Assembly: GCA_933822405.4 (NCBI GenBank)
Contig: CAKOGP040001980.1
Coordinates: 652,784-716,783 of the forward strand
Direction of reading: 5' to 3'
From: Cylindrotheca closterium
Lineage: Eukaryota; Bacillariophyta; Bacillariophyceae; Bacillariales; Bacillariaceae
DNA: 64,000 bases
The notes beneath the pieces were generated by a model, which saw nothing but the letters and a program-made list of their open reading frames with translations, was not told the DNA's origin and searched no databases. Positions 35,235-46,060 of the stretch are shown piece by piece. A program made the position numbers and the translations under genes. Each line of letters begins with the position of its first letter. Within the stretch, counting starts at the first letter, position 1.

Positions 35235-35752
35235 AATGGCAATGCAGGCAAGGCAAGCAAAGCAAGCAAGCAAGCAAACATGAAGCAAACAAAAAATGTC
35301 ACACAGTTTTCAAGCCAAATGGTATTGGGTACGGTATGTATATATATAATACTGTATAGTATACCCCCGCCAGTGAGGTGTCCCAATGTTGAACTTTTGA
35401 AAATGTGGAAGAATGTCAAAACACACGAATAGAAATTGTGAGAGTGTCATGATATATATATATTATAACAGTATAGTCCTACGGTAATACAGAGACACAG
35501 TAGTCCTATTTTTATCATACAAAAAGGGTGGTGATTGACACCCTAAACGATATAGTATATATGTATAGTGTATGAACTAGTAGTTTTGTCAATATAGTGT
35601 AGCGACGTCTACTAGGACTATACTATTTATTACTTGCGCACAGTTTGGCGTTTTTTTCCCAAGTCCTTTTTGTAGTGCGAGCGTGTATTTGCGTTGTTTG
35701 TGTGAGTTGTGGTTCCTTCCTTTCTTTCTTGTTGTTGTTGTTGTTGTCGTTA
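35235..35752. other. Intergenic, A/T-rich
   Basis: Convergent 3' flanks; several TATATA stretches and a (GCAA)n-like run at 35246-35278. No gene. Confidence 0.6.
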
Positions 35753-36856
35753 TTACATTTCCATCATTGTATCCTGACCATTGTTGGAATGACAACAAGA
35801 CATTTGTTGCTGCTGTTGCTGCTGTTGTTTGTTGTATCCCACATCAAAGCGATTGGGTGCAAATGGTGAAGTATACTTGAAGGGATGGGATACCTCCATC
35901 TCGTTGTTTTCCGAGTCATTGATATTGTTTGGTGGATGCTGGTGCATTGTTCCTTTTGCCGAATGAGAATGCTGCAACTGTTGTTGTTGCTGTTGTTGCT
36001 GTTGTTGCGGATGACATTGATGCAGAGTATTGGTGCTGCGTTCGCCCAAACAATAGTGAGGCGGTAGTTTGGCTTGTGGATAGGTGGGATGCATCTTGGC
36101 ATGGGAAATGCAAAATTCGAGTAGGGTGGATATATTGACAATGGGGGACCAATGAAAGACGATCGTCTTATTATTGTTGGTATTGTTCTGAGCAACAGCA
36201 TCACCACCATTCTGATTGTAATCAGGATGATGATTGCAGTGCTGGTTGGGTTGCAAGGACCGAATGAGAATGGAATCCATCCACAAGCCTTGAATATTGG
36301 TGACAGTCGGTGCTTCGTGGGGATACATGCGTGGAATGGAAATGGTAATCTTGGCATCCTGCGAAAATTCGAGCAACAGTTGCAGTTGCAGTTGTTGCTG
36401 CTGCTGCTGCTGTCCTCCCCAGTTGTTGTTGATGTTGTTGTCGTTGTTGTTGCTGGATGATTTGTAAAGACGAATGTTGGGATCTTGTTCGTAGACCCAA
36501 CCACAGGCACTGCCACCGCCAATAGCATTGGATGGTTGATGGTTCCATTGATGAGAGTGTGACAAGGACTTGAGATCTCGTTGCAAGCAGAATTCGCCTG
36601 GAGAGTTGTGGGTGAGTCGAACCCTCTTGAAGGAAGGTTGTTGACTTTGTTGTTGATGTTGATATTGACTTTGTTGTTGATATTGACTTTGTTGCATCAT
36701 CATGGATGGCGGTACAAGTACGGCAGTGGGAGCATCGTATTCTGGCCAATTGGGAGAATGATTATGACTGATAGGGGACATGCGCCGTTTGAGGGAAGAA
36801 GATGCATTTGGTGTAGTGGGAGCCGTGGTAGGAAAAGCGGTTGCAAAAGTGGCCAT
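35753..36856 (-). CDS. Q/N-rich protein with a UBC/RWD-like segment
   Basis: 367 aa, single exon. Polyglutamine and polyasparagine tracts, coded by CAA/CAG and AAT/AAC runs, interrupt a folded core (LLLEFSQDAKITISIPRMYPHEAPTV ... WSPIVNISTLLEFCISH). The YPHEAP-x-V and the 'P-I-V-N-I-x-x-L-L-x-F' blocks match the beta-sheet and C-terminal helix of ubiquitin-conjugating/RWD folds; I see no catalytic Cys in the expected HPN context, so it would be a non-catalytic variant. Divergent from the ORC1-like gene. Function unknown. Confidence 0.6.
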   Translation of the reverse strand: MATFATAFPTTAPTTPNASSSLKRRMSPISHNHSPNWPEYDAPTAVLVPPSMMMQQSQYQQQSQYQHQQQSQQPSFKRVRLTHNSPGEFCLQRDLKSLSHSHQWNHQPSNAIGGGSACGWVYEQDPNIRLYKSSSNNNDNNINNNWGGQQQQQQQLQLQLLLEFSQDAKITISIPRMYPHEAPTVTNIQGLWMDSILIRSLQPNQHCNHHPDYNQNGGDAVAQNNTNNNKTIVFHWSPIVNISTLLEFCISHAKMHPTYPQAKLPPHYCLGERSTNTLHQCHPQQQQQQQQQQLQHSHSAKGTMHQHPPNNINDSENNEMEVSHPFKYTSPFAPNRFDVGYNKQQQQQQQQMSCCHSNNGQDTMMEM

Positions 36857-37488
36857 CTTGTGGTAGTTATTGGCTGTGGCTGTGGTTGTTGTTGTTGTTG
36901 TTGGCTGTTAGTTGAAAGGCAAGTGAATATACTAGTATAGTAGTCGATTGATTGAGGATTGTTCGTTGGTGATCGTGGCAGCTGTAATCGTTACAACTGT
37001 TTGGAATCAATATGATATACGTATGATTAATGGATGATAGTAGCAACAGGTACAAGTATAGCAACAAGTACCGGTATAGCAAACACAACAAGTTTCCAAT
37101 CGCAAATCGCAAATCGGCTCGCGGGAAAAATGAAGTTTTCAAGTTGCGCCAATAATTTCGAGAGTCAAGAGTGGTTCAAAAAGCACCCTCCTCGCCAAAA
37201 CCAGGCTGCACGTGACAACCCCGGTACGCACACTTTTGAGGTGCATACGGTACCGGTACTGTACCGGTAGAAAATCTACGTGAGATTATTAGTTGGTATT
37301 GGGGGATGGAAACCTTGATAGGATATCCATAAAGAAAGGGAATACCATAATTTGACCCCTAAAGACGGAAAAAATTATGGCGCGGCACAAGAAGCGCCAT
37401 GATTTTCCACGCCAGTCTACCTCCGACCTGCAAAAAGTTGATCAATCAATCAGTCAATCAGTCCATTCCAAAGCGACCTTTTTTCACC
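36857..37488. promoter_or_regulatory. Divergent promoter region with three TACCGGTA palindromes
   Basis: 632 nt between two divergent start codons. TACCGGTA occurs at 37069-37076, 37251-37258 and 37262-37269, the last two separated by three bases. (CAA)n/(GTT)n repeats flank the left side. Confidence 0.4.
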
Positions 37489-40400
37489 ATGGCAACATTA
37501 ACCGCTGCTAGAAACAGTCACCATCATCAGAATCAGCATCAGCATCAGCATCAGCATCATCATTCGCAACAAAACAATGCCAGTGCCAATACGTTGTTGG
37601 CCATGACTGCTGCTGGTGCAGACAAAGCACAAAATGCCTTTCGACCCAAACTGCCGCAAGTTTGGAACAATCATAATAATAACAATAACAATAATGGACG
37701 ACCAGGACCAATGACAATGACAACAACACCAGCAATCGCTCCCTTTGTACCACAAACAACGACAACAACAACAGCAGCAGTAACAGCAACAAGTTTGTTG
37801 GGCAAACGATCCTTTGCCCAAATCTCTCCAACAATGACAAACCAACCACCAGCATCAGCAACACCAACACCAACACCAACACCATTGTTCTTGACGCAAA
37901 CACCCACAGCAAGCTCGGCATTGAAACCCGGTCATTTTTGTTTGGTGGAATTGCTACATGCCAAAGACGATACTGCTACTACTGCTACTGCTACTATGGA
38001 CAATCATAATCACAACAACAACAACAACAACAACAGCAAGTACTACCCAAATCTTTGGTGGCCCTGCCTCGTCTTTGAAACCAACGAGGCCCATGGCATT
38101 TTCCAGGATCTCTACCTGGCGTTGCAAACGAACCGTTTGAAACACGAACATTTGTACCACATGATGGCGGCGTTGCGAGCGGGTTTGATTGATCCCACCA
38201 AGATCAATCTCGCCGCGAGTCCCGTGGTGAATTCCAATGACAATAATGAAAATAACAACCACAACCACCACAAGCCAAAGTCATTGGTGACACTCTTGTT
38301 GGGAGAAGAACTTCCGGCTGGATACAAACGATCCTACTTTGACAATGCTGCCCGCACAACGTCTGCCACGGGACGAGGCCGACGGGTCTTTATGGTGGCC
38401 AAGGGAACGGAGTGGCAAGAGATTGTATTGGATCATTTGATTGCGAATCATGTGGTGGTGGTTGGTCCCAACAATGCATCGTCACCCTCTCTGGTTCAAA
38501 CCGCCCTGGAGCACAATCAACTGTTGCTACAGCGCTTTGTGGAAATGAAGCCATCCTCCTCACCTCTAGAGTATGATGCTTCGGAAGTGGATCTCTTGGC
38601 GTTGGGGGACCAAATGCTCTTGTTGAAACAACAACAACAACAAGAAAAAGAAAAAGAAGAAGAGTCACCCTCGTTCGAGATGGAACAAGATAACCATGAT
38701 GATGACGATGATGATGAAACCGCTATGCAACAAGAGCCACCAATGGACGATAACGAAAGCCCAATTGCAGAGTCACAAGGAGCATCCCAACTCAAGTTGC
38801 CTCCACAACAAACAACACACGATGAAGAATCTACAAAGACTCGTTCCAAAAGTGCATCGACGAATGCTCCTAGAGCCACTGTCACTGTCGCTGCCTCTGC
38901 CAACGAGTCCACCACCACTACCGCCACCACTAATGCCACAGCCACCAAAACGAAGCCAAAGGGAAGAAGTGGAAGACCTAGAAAGAATAAGAATCGTAAT
39001 GTGGATCCACCATCGGATGACATGGAATTCAGAAGTGAAGAAGAAGAAGAAGGAACTGCTGCTGCGGCTGCCAACTCCTCCAAGAAGAAGCAAAAGACTG
39101 GAAGAAGGAGAAGAGGAAGAGGAAGATCTTCCTTTCAAAGTCAATTGAATCCGGATACACCCTCCGATCTTGTCAAATTCAAGCACATCGGTGGCGAAGC
39201 CAAGCGACAACAGACAAAAAGACGGGGCAAGGCGACTCCCATTCGACCACCTCGCCGGGAGGGTATTCAGGTGCACGGAACCACGAGTGAACAAGAATCG
39301 GATGGTGGTGATACCCATTCGTTGGTGGAGGATACTACTGCTGCTGCTACGACTACTACTAATGACAATGAAAATGTAAAGGAAAGTAATAATGGCAATG
39401 GAACCACAACCATTGTCCAAGAAGAAACCACCAAGGCAGATGAAAGTGATGCTAATTCTTCGGAGAGTGGAACAACAGCAACAACCACCACCACCACCAC
39501 CACCGTCGAAACCAAGAATGGTAGAGCTCTGTCCAAGACTGACATGGCAGAGGTGCATGAGGAGGAGGAGATTCCTAACAACAGGGAGCAAACCAATGCT
39601 ATGACCACCGCCACCGCCACCACTACGACTACGACCACAACGAACAAGAGCAAGAGCCACAAGACTACCAAAAGCAAAAAGTCTCCCAAAAATTCAGTCA
39701 AGAAGTCCAACTACGAGGATATGGAGACACATGTTTACATTCCCACATGGGCGACCGTTCGTCCAATCTTGTTGGCTTGTGGATACGAATTCGGCAAGTT
39801 GTTGCCGAACTCCCAGACAAAGGTATACGCGAGGCCATTTGGAGCCCCGCGACAATTTCCAAGCGCCAAACTCGGAGAGAATTACTTTACGGATATGGCA
39901 TCCTTTCGGGCTCATCTTTGTGCGCATGGCGTTGATTATATTGCGGCGCCTCCCACGGCAAAGGAGCAGTCCATTGTCAATCATTGGTGCCGGTTTTCGA
40001 TTGCATCCGAGTTTGCCAAGCCAAACGCAAACAGCCCCGACTTTAAACTCCATCATTACATCATGGAACAAAGAAAAGGTCACAATCTATTGCACAAGAA
40101 ACTTGGGTTCAAGTACAAGGACAAATGTCTCCATCGGGGGTATCAATGGCCAGGAGAGACCAAAGACGACCAGTTGATGGAGGATCAAGACATGTGGAGT
40201 CGTCTGGCCAAGTTTGGACTGCCAAAGGGTCTACCATTGGAGAAACTAAAGGATGATAACGAAGTCTTGGCGTTGCTCTTGTGCATTGTCGACGTTGACA
40301 TTGACAAACGGTCACCTGTATTGTAAGTGATGTATTATTTGAAATCATCAATCTGGTGCCGACAGTGAATGGATAGGCTTGTCTAGTGCATGTCCTCCAA

Positions 40401-42495
40401 AATTGAATATATTTATGAACTAACCAGTATCATCGTTTGTGTTTGGTTTCCATTTGCAGTATCGAACGAAAGGCGCCTCCACCGCCAAGGGATGAAGACG
40501 GTGCCACTGAGAATGATAATGGTGCAGTTGATGAGATGGAAACCGATTCTGCTGAGGCCAACGAGATGGTAAGAAGTCATCCCAATGTTGATGAGGTGGT
40601 TGCGTCTGATCAACAGCAAGAAGCTGTAGCCACAAGTGAAATGGACATGGACATTGATGATGATCCGTCAAAGAGTGTCAACAACGCTACAGCACAAGAG
40701 CAACCAAAAACGGGACCCTCGTCACCGTCATGTCCACAAGTGAACACTATCCCAGCATCACAACCTGTGGCAATAGACTCGGAGGCTATTGCTAGTTGCC
40801 ATCGAGCACCAGAAGCAGTCTCTCCCATCGAGGCTCGTCAGAACCTAGGATCTAGCTTTGCCAAAGTTCAAGCATCTCCAGCATCAAATGGTGGTGTTGG
40901 CACCCAAACCAAAACCGGTCCCGTTGAAATCGTGAACGAGAAAAGTCAGGAAACAGAAAATGGGTCCGATACGGTTCCAACAGCCGATCTTGGCTGTGTC
41001 GCTGAATTCTTTGGGGACACCACTGATGAAGAGTCTGTTGCAATTCCGGGATCCAATTGTAATACTCCAGAGAAGCAAGAAGAATCATCTACTGTGGAAT
41101 CATGGATCACAGTAAAGTCTCCCGAAGAGGTTGCTATTCCAGGAACCACAGCTGGGGAGAAGTTGCAAGGTTGCCTGGAAGCCTTGAAGTCCAAACATGA
41201 TGATAGGTTGGTAGTTGGCAGTTCCTTGGCAACTTCGTTGGACAAGATTGACGCCTTTCTGAAGGACGTCATCGACTCTAGAGGTCTGCTACCAAATGCA
41301 TATCTGCATGTCTGTGGTGGTCCTGGGGTCGGAAAGACAGCCGGCATCAACGCTTGCGTAAAAAAGATGCAAAAGTACTGGTCGGCACAAGCGTGCAAAT
41401 CGATTGAGAAGTCTCATTTGGACAAACCTAACTTCCTTATTTTAAAAGGTTCTGAGTTCCAGAACCTTTCAAAGGCAGATGCCATGGCCAAGACGTTTGA
41501 GCAAATCGGAAAGAAAGTCCTCGTCAAGACTCTACGGAAACCAGCCGATCTAGAAGGATCGAAGAAGGCAGCTGTCATTCTTGTGTTGGACGAAGTGGAT
41601 ATGCTGATCTCAAAGCAGGGAACTGAAGAATATCTCCGAGAAGTCATTGGGCACGCATCGGACGAGAGCATGATGCTTGGTATGATTGGCATTTCGAATT
41701 CGATCGAAAATGCTGGGTTCAACAAACTTGGATTTGTAAGTTCATTGTGAAATTGACCAGGGTTGATCAGGGAATTTTTGTCATTTTGCATCTCACACGT
41801 CAGTTTTCGACTTGACAATGCAGTCTGGCCAGAGAATTGTCTTTGGAACTTACGATAAGGAAGACCTTGTGGATATGATCACCAGCAAGATTGGAAATGA
41901 AGTTGTTGACGAGAAAGTACTCACATTTCTTGCTTCCAAAATCTCGGGTACAAGTGGTGACATCCGATCAATGCTCGGGATCGTTGCGAGCGCGGTCGAG
42001 GCATGCCAAGCCAAATTGCCAACTTCCAAACTCGAGGCTCCTTTGACTGGACCAATCGTGAGGATGCCACATGCATTGATTGCAGCAAAAGCACTCACTA
42101 CAAAAGTCAAGGAAGTAATCGACTCGTTGCCCAAATACGAGAGATACGTTCTATGCTGTGGTGTTAATCTTTCAGAAGCATTGATGGGACATGAACTTAC
42201 TCTCGAACGCTTCCACAGCTTGTTCACCTTCGCGTTCGGGTTCGATCTCCAGCTCACAGTTGAAGAATTCACAGATGTGTTGGACCGACTTGCAGACAAG
42301 GATTTGTTGCGGTACGATAGAGGCAACGCGAAAGGTCCTTTCCGTTCGAGGACCAAAATCAGGCTTGATCTACAGTTGGATGATGTCGTTACCGCACTAA
42401 ACAGCGGTCTCCAGAAAGAGGACTTTTTCAAGAAAATGAACCAACGATGTGGAGAGATCGCTAGATCCGTGGCTCGAAACGTGAAACATTCGTAG
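37489..42495 (+). CDS. ORC1: ORC1/CDC6-type replication initiator with long N-terminal extension (PWWP-like and unknown domains)
   Basis: AAA+ subunit that helps load MCM helicase at origins. Exons 37489-40322, 40460-41735 and 41824-42495 give 1593 aa. The AAA+ part is C-terminal: Walker A GGPGVGKT, Walker B VILVLDEVDML, sensor-1 region GMIGISNSIE, RIVFGTYDKEDL, then a winged-helix domain. The first exon has poly-H/N/Q, T and D/E tracts, a PWWP-like segment (YYPNLWWPCLVF, ~200-220), and a ~200-residue domain after residue 745 (YIPTWATVRPILLACGYEFGK ...) I cannot name. In animals the N terminus carries a BAH domain instead. The exon 1-2 join (GTAAGT...TTTGCAG) is in phase, but two neighbouring genes cannot be fully excluded without cDNA. 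Start chosen at CACCATGG (37489). Confidence 0.82.
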
Positions 42496-42621
42496 ACATT
42501 CATCGTAAAGTCTATTTTTTAGCTTATCCGTTCATCCGTACTTGCTCTTTGATAGCGTTCTTGAAGTGCATTGGTTCATGTCGGTTTTCAGCGCGTCCGC
42601 TTCTATTGCCAAAACATTCTT

Positions 42622-43560
42622 CTATCGGCGCTGCCGAAACATGTGGATTGTTATTTGGTGTTTGAACTTTCCAAAGGATGCATCAATCTCATCGGCATGG
42701 GTTGGTTCACAACATTCTTCCATATGTGTGTTAAACATTTCCAGTAAGTCTGCCGACGCTGGCATTCTCATTCGAGTGCCGAAAATGACAAGGGTTTTTG
42801 GCCCCAAAAACTTTAGAAGAGTTGACATTAGCGCGTCAAAATGAGACGGTGCCCCAGGCTTGTGTTGGTATGCAACATCGCCAATGATGATAAGGGATGG
42901 TTTGCTTAGATCTTCGGTGTCATTCTCTGCAATATTTGATCCCGCTGGTCCCTTCTTCTTTTTTGTTTTCTTTGTGTTCCTTGATTTCTGACTCGACTTG
43001 GTATGCTCGAGAAACATCGACCCAACGTTGGCCTCGTCCTCTTCGATACCCCAGCACAGAGGAAGCGCCATTGCTCGACCACGTTTCCCAGTATTCAAGA
43101 GTCGATAGGGTTTCTTTTTCCCCTCCGAGGAAAGACTCGAATTGATTTCCAAGTTCGGCTGCGTGACTTGATCTACCACCACTTCCAAATCAGTCAGAAT
43201 GGTAAGCTGTGTCCCCAGAGCGGCGGCAGCGACAAGTCCAGTTAGGCCGACCCCACAACCCAACTCCAAGACAGTCCAATCAGCCTTGTTGCTACTATTT
43301 GTCGCTTCTATTGCTTCAAAGATGCGATTGGGTAGATTGACGGTTTTCTGCGAGGGGAGAACGGTTCCCGAAGCGATTCCCACCATGACATGCGACAGTA
43401 GCACACCAATGTCCCACAGTGCTCCTCCCGGCCAAGTATCTTCCTCAGGAGTTTGGTTGACAACTATCTTGACTGGCTTGCCGTATTGTTGGTAGGTGAA
43501 GTCAAACGGCTGCGTGGCATCAGTGACAAGGTGATTCCTCGGTCTATTGGTGGAAGTCAT
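42622..43560 (-). CDS. Protein-lysine methyltransferase-like (METTL21/Methyltransf_16 family)
   Basis: SAM-dependent methyltransferase. 312 aa from the ATG at 43560; an upstream in-frame ATG at 43683 would add 41 residues without conserved character. Motif I is WTVLELGCGVGLTGL; the family's post-I acidic residue is in LTDLEVV, and the late motif is GDVAYQ. A basic Lys-rich loop (~220-240) is inserted between core strands. The WPGGALWD region before motif I is typical of the METTL21/FAM86 group. Substrate unknown. Confidence 0.85.
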   Translation of the reverse strand: MTSTNRPRNHLVTDATQPFDFTYQQYGKPVKIVVNQTPEEDTWPGGALWDIGVLLSHVMVGIASGTVLPSQKTVNLPNRIFEAIEATNSSNKADWTVLELGCGVGLTGLVAAAALGTQLTILTDLEVVVDQVTQPNLEINSSLSSEGKKKPYRLLNTGKRGRAMALPLCWGIEEDEANVGSMFLEHTKSSQKSRNTKKTKKKKGPAGSNIAENDTEDLSKPSLIIIGDVAYQHKPGAPSHFDALMSTLLKFLGPKTLVIFGTRMRMPASADLLEMFNTHMEECCEPTHADEIDASFGKFKHQITIHMFRQRR

Positions 43561-44109
43561 TGTGAGGTTGGATGTTTCAAACAAAAGAAGGTTTGAGGTT
43601 TTGGGAATAAAAGTGTGGCAATAAATTTTACATGGTTGATGTGTCGTTCGACGGCAAGACCAACCGTGTATTTCGAAATCCAAGAAGTCGATCCTATCAT
43701 CTTCATTTCGTGCTTGCCAATGATGCTACCACTTTCCCAACACACCTACTGTATAACGCATCATAGGAAAGACAATAAAAAATTGGTCTTCCACTCGTTG
43801 GTTTCAAAGGTTTCGTTCGCACTGGTGAGACGGATAGTCTAAAGGGTGTTAAAAGGCGAATCCTTGAAAAAGCTGGCGATCACCTGATACCGAAGGGTAC
43901 TTGGATATTCTTTGTGGATGACATCCAAGTCGGAGTGAAACAAGAGGAGGAAGAAATGGCATGAAAAGATATGTTATTGATCACGGCACAAAGGTCGTGC
44001 TCATCCAGATCACCTTTCCGTTGAACTTTTCGGGTGCAAAAAAGAAGCCATGGTAACAAGTATTCTCGCAAACGGAATAGATGCGAGAATCCTAGAAAAC
44101 AAACTTCAG
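43561..44109. other. Intergenic
   Basis: No supported gene; only short frames on both strands. Confidence 0.5.
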
Positions 44110-44560
44110 TTTCGACCAGTATTGGCCTGATAGGTGAGGATGAAGTAGAAGATATGGAAAAATCCAATACTTTTACTCGTTGCCCCGATACGAAAAATCC
44201 AATGCTGATACGTCAGAGAAGCAAGAGGTCATCGACTCGTTGCCCGAATATGAGAGATACGTTCTGTGGTGTGGTGTTGATCTTTCGAAATCCTTGATGG
44301 GACATGAATGTTGTTCACCTTCTCGTTTGGGTTCGACCTTCGGCTCACAGTCGAAGAAATCGCAGATATATTGGACCAACTTGCAGATAAGGATTTGTTG
44401 ATGTAGGATAAAGACAACGCGAAAGGCCCGTTCATGCTTGATCTACAGTTGGATGGCGTCGTTACCCCACTGGAGAGCAGTCTCCAGAGAGAGAAATTTT
44501 CCAACGACATGGAGAGATCGCTAGAGCCGTGGTTCGAAACGTGAAACAGTCGTAGGCATG
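44110..44560 (+). pseudogene. Broken duplicate of the ORC1 3' end
   Basis: Bases 44197-44560 are strongly similar to 42113-42510 in the ORC1 last exon: ATCGACTCGTTGCCC, GAGAGATACGTTCT and TTGATGGGACATGAA are shared, as is the end of the coding region and the start of the 3' flank (CATAAAGTCT). Two internal deletions, a frameshift and an in-frame TAG (in TTGATGTAGG near 44400) exclude a functional product. Weaker similarity may reach up to ~44110. The copy lies ~1.7 kb downstream in the same orientation, with the methyltransferase gene between. Confidence 0.85.
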
Positions 44561-44820
44561 CATCATAAAGTCTGTTTTTAGTACAATAAACCTGCAGATG
44601 TTCACTTTGTTTGTTTTCGCTCTACTGTAAGTTGTGAATGTGAGTTGTGAGTTGTGAGTGGTTTTACAATGAGACGAAACCTTCCCGTACTACAATATGT
44701 CAACATATTTCCAACTCAGCTAATCCTGACAACAGGAGCAGCCAGGTATTCCAACGTTCGAAAGGTACGTGTACAACATCATAGATCATCAACACTGTTA
44801 TGAAAAATGCGTATATCGTT
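44561..44820. other. Intergenic
   Basis: Includes a short (GTGAGTT)n repeat at about 44630-44660. Confidence 0.5.
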
Positions 44821-45756
44821 CTATATTATAAGGGCAGTCAAGATGAAAATCGGAGTCGCAAAGGGACCCAGTACTGAGGAAATCGCTTTCATGGTATTTC
44901 GAATGGTCCTCCAAACACGCATCACTACTTCCTGCTGTTGTTCCCAATGGGCTTTTTGCCAGGCTTGCAACTGGAGGTCGTACTGTTTGCGAGAGGTCTC
45001 ATCTGACAATACCGAAGCGGCATGTTCGACTGCTAAAAAGGCCTCATGGGCAAAGCCATCTTTGTTCTTGTCCGGATGGACCATCTTGGTCCGTAATCGA
45101 AAGGCCTTGCGGATGTCTTTTTGCGATGTCTTTTTCAAAGTCACACCAGGAAAAGTGAACTTTATGGGACCCGCTTCAATTTTTTTGGCTGGCAAGTACA
45201 AGTTCCAATTCCGTAGACCCAAAATTTTGTAGAAATCAGGAACTTGGATCGCACCAGTCTTTGGATCGGGTATTGACGACTGTTGGGACCATTTCAGAAT
45301 GGTCTTTACCAATTTGGTATCCTTTTTCTTTTGTTTCAGAGCTTTTTTCCTTTGTTCTTCGTCCAATCTCGCCAATTCTTTTTGAAAGGATCGTTCTCGT
45401 TCTTGGGCTAGCTTTTCGGCACGCAGTCGATCTTGTTCTTCCTGGTGTGCTTTGGCTTGCTCCTGTTGTTTGCGAAGCAGTTCTTCTTTTGATTCTTGTG
45501 TACGGTCATCATTGTTATTGTAATCGTCCCCATAATGTTGCTGTTCTTCTTCTAGCACTTCCTTGACATAGTCGTAATCACTATCAACAGCAATGACAAC
45601 CTCCACGGAATAGCATGAGAGTATGCAAAAGATGGCCCAGCACGAGGCGAGAAAGGTCACTTTTCTTGGACTCGTAGTATTATTGCGTTGTCGACGACGA
45701 GATATTGATTGAGAGAGCATTGCTGGCCTAAGGGGGTTGTTCCTGTTGTCTCCCAT
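44821..45756 (-). CDS. Membrane-anchored J-domain protein
   Basis: Hsp70 cochaperone. 311 aa, single exon. A signal-anchor (VTFLASCWAIFCILSCYSVEVVI) after 30 residues, a highly charged coiled coil (~70-150: EELLRKQQEQAKAHQEEQDRLRAEK), a J domain (~165-255) and a C-terminal hydrophobic helix (PFATPIFILTALII). The J domain has HPD (MVHPDKNKDG) but carries ~25 extra residues between helix I (DFYKILGLRNW) and helix II (DIRKAFRLRTK). The layout suggests the ER or an ER-derived membrane. Confidence 0.85.
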   Translation of the reverse strand: MGDNRNNPLRPAMLSQSISRRRQRNNTTSPRKVTFLASCWAIFCILSCYSVEVVIAVDSDYDYVKEVLEEEQQHYGDDYNNNDDRTQESKEELLRKQQEQAKAHQEEQDRLRAEKLAQERERSFQKELARLDEEQRKKALKQKKKDTKLVKTILKWSQQSSIPDPKTGAIQVPDFYKILGLRNWNLYLPAKKIEAGPIKFTFPGVTLKKTSQKDIRKAFRLRTKMVHPDKNKDGFAHEAFLAVEHAASVLSDETSRKQYDLQLQAWQKAHWEQQQEVVMRVWRTIRNTMKAISSVLGPFATPIFILTALII

Positions 45757-46060
45757 TTGTTGTTGTGTTCAGTATGACAGGTTTTGGATTAGAGATGTCT
45801 TGCGATCTTGTTGAATATTACACGTGGAATGTTGGGTTTGTTCAGGGCAGGACAGACTACTTTAGTCGACCCAGTCATGTAACGGTTGTTGCCAGGAATG
45901 ACCGAAGGAAGACCTCCAGTACTTTTCTACTTACGAGGTCGGGTCGCATGCTAGAGGTTTCAAAGAGAAACCGAGTTTAGCAGCAGGGAGACAGTGATAG
46001 TGTTGGCTTGTTGTGGTGGTTACAATCAATTTCCATTAGTTACACCTTCCACTCCCAAAC
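45757..46060. other. Intergenic, divergent promoter region
   Basis: 5' flanks of the J-domain and B56 genes; nothing recognised. Confidence 0.5.

Noticed and set aside
37498..39710. Long minus-strand frames opposite ORC1 exon 1
   Set aside because: They mirror trinucleotide repeats coding poly-H/N/Q/T on the plus strand and give Val/Ile/Ser runs without domains.
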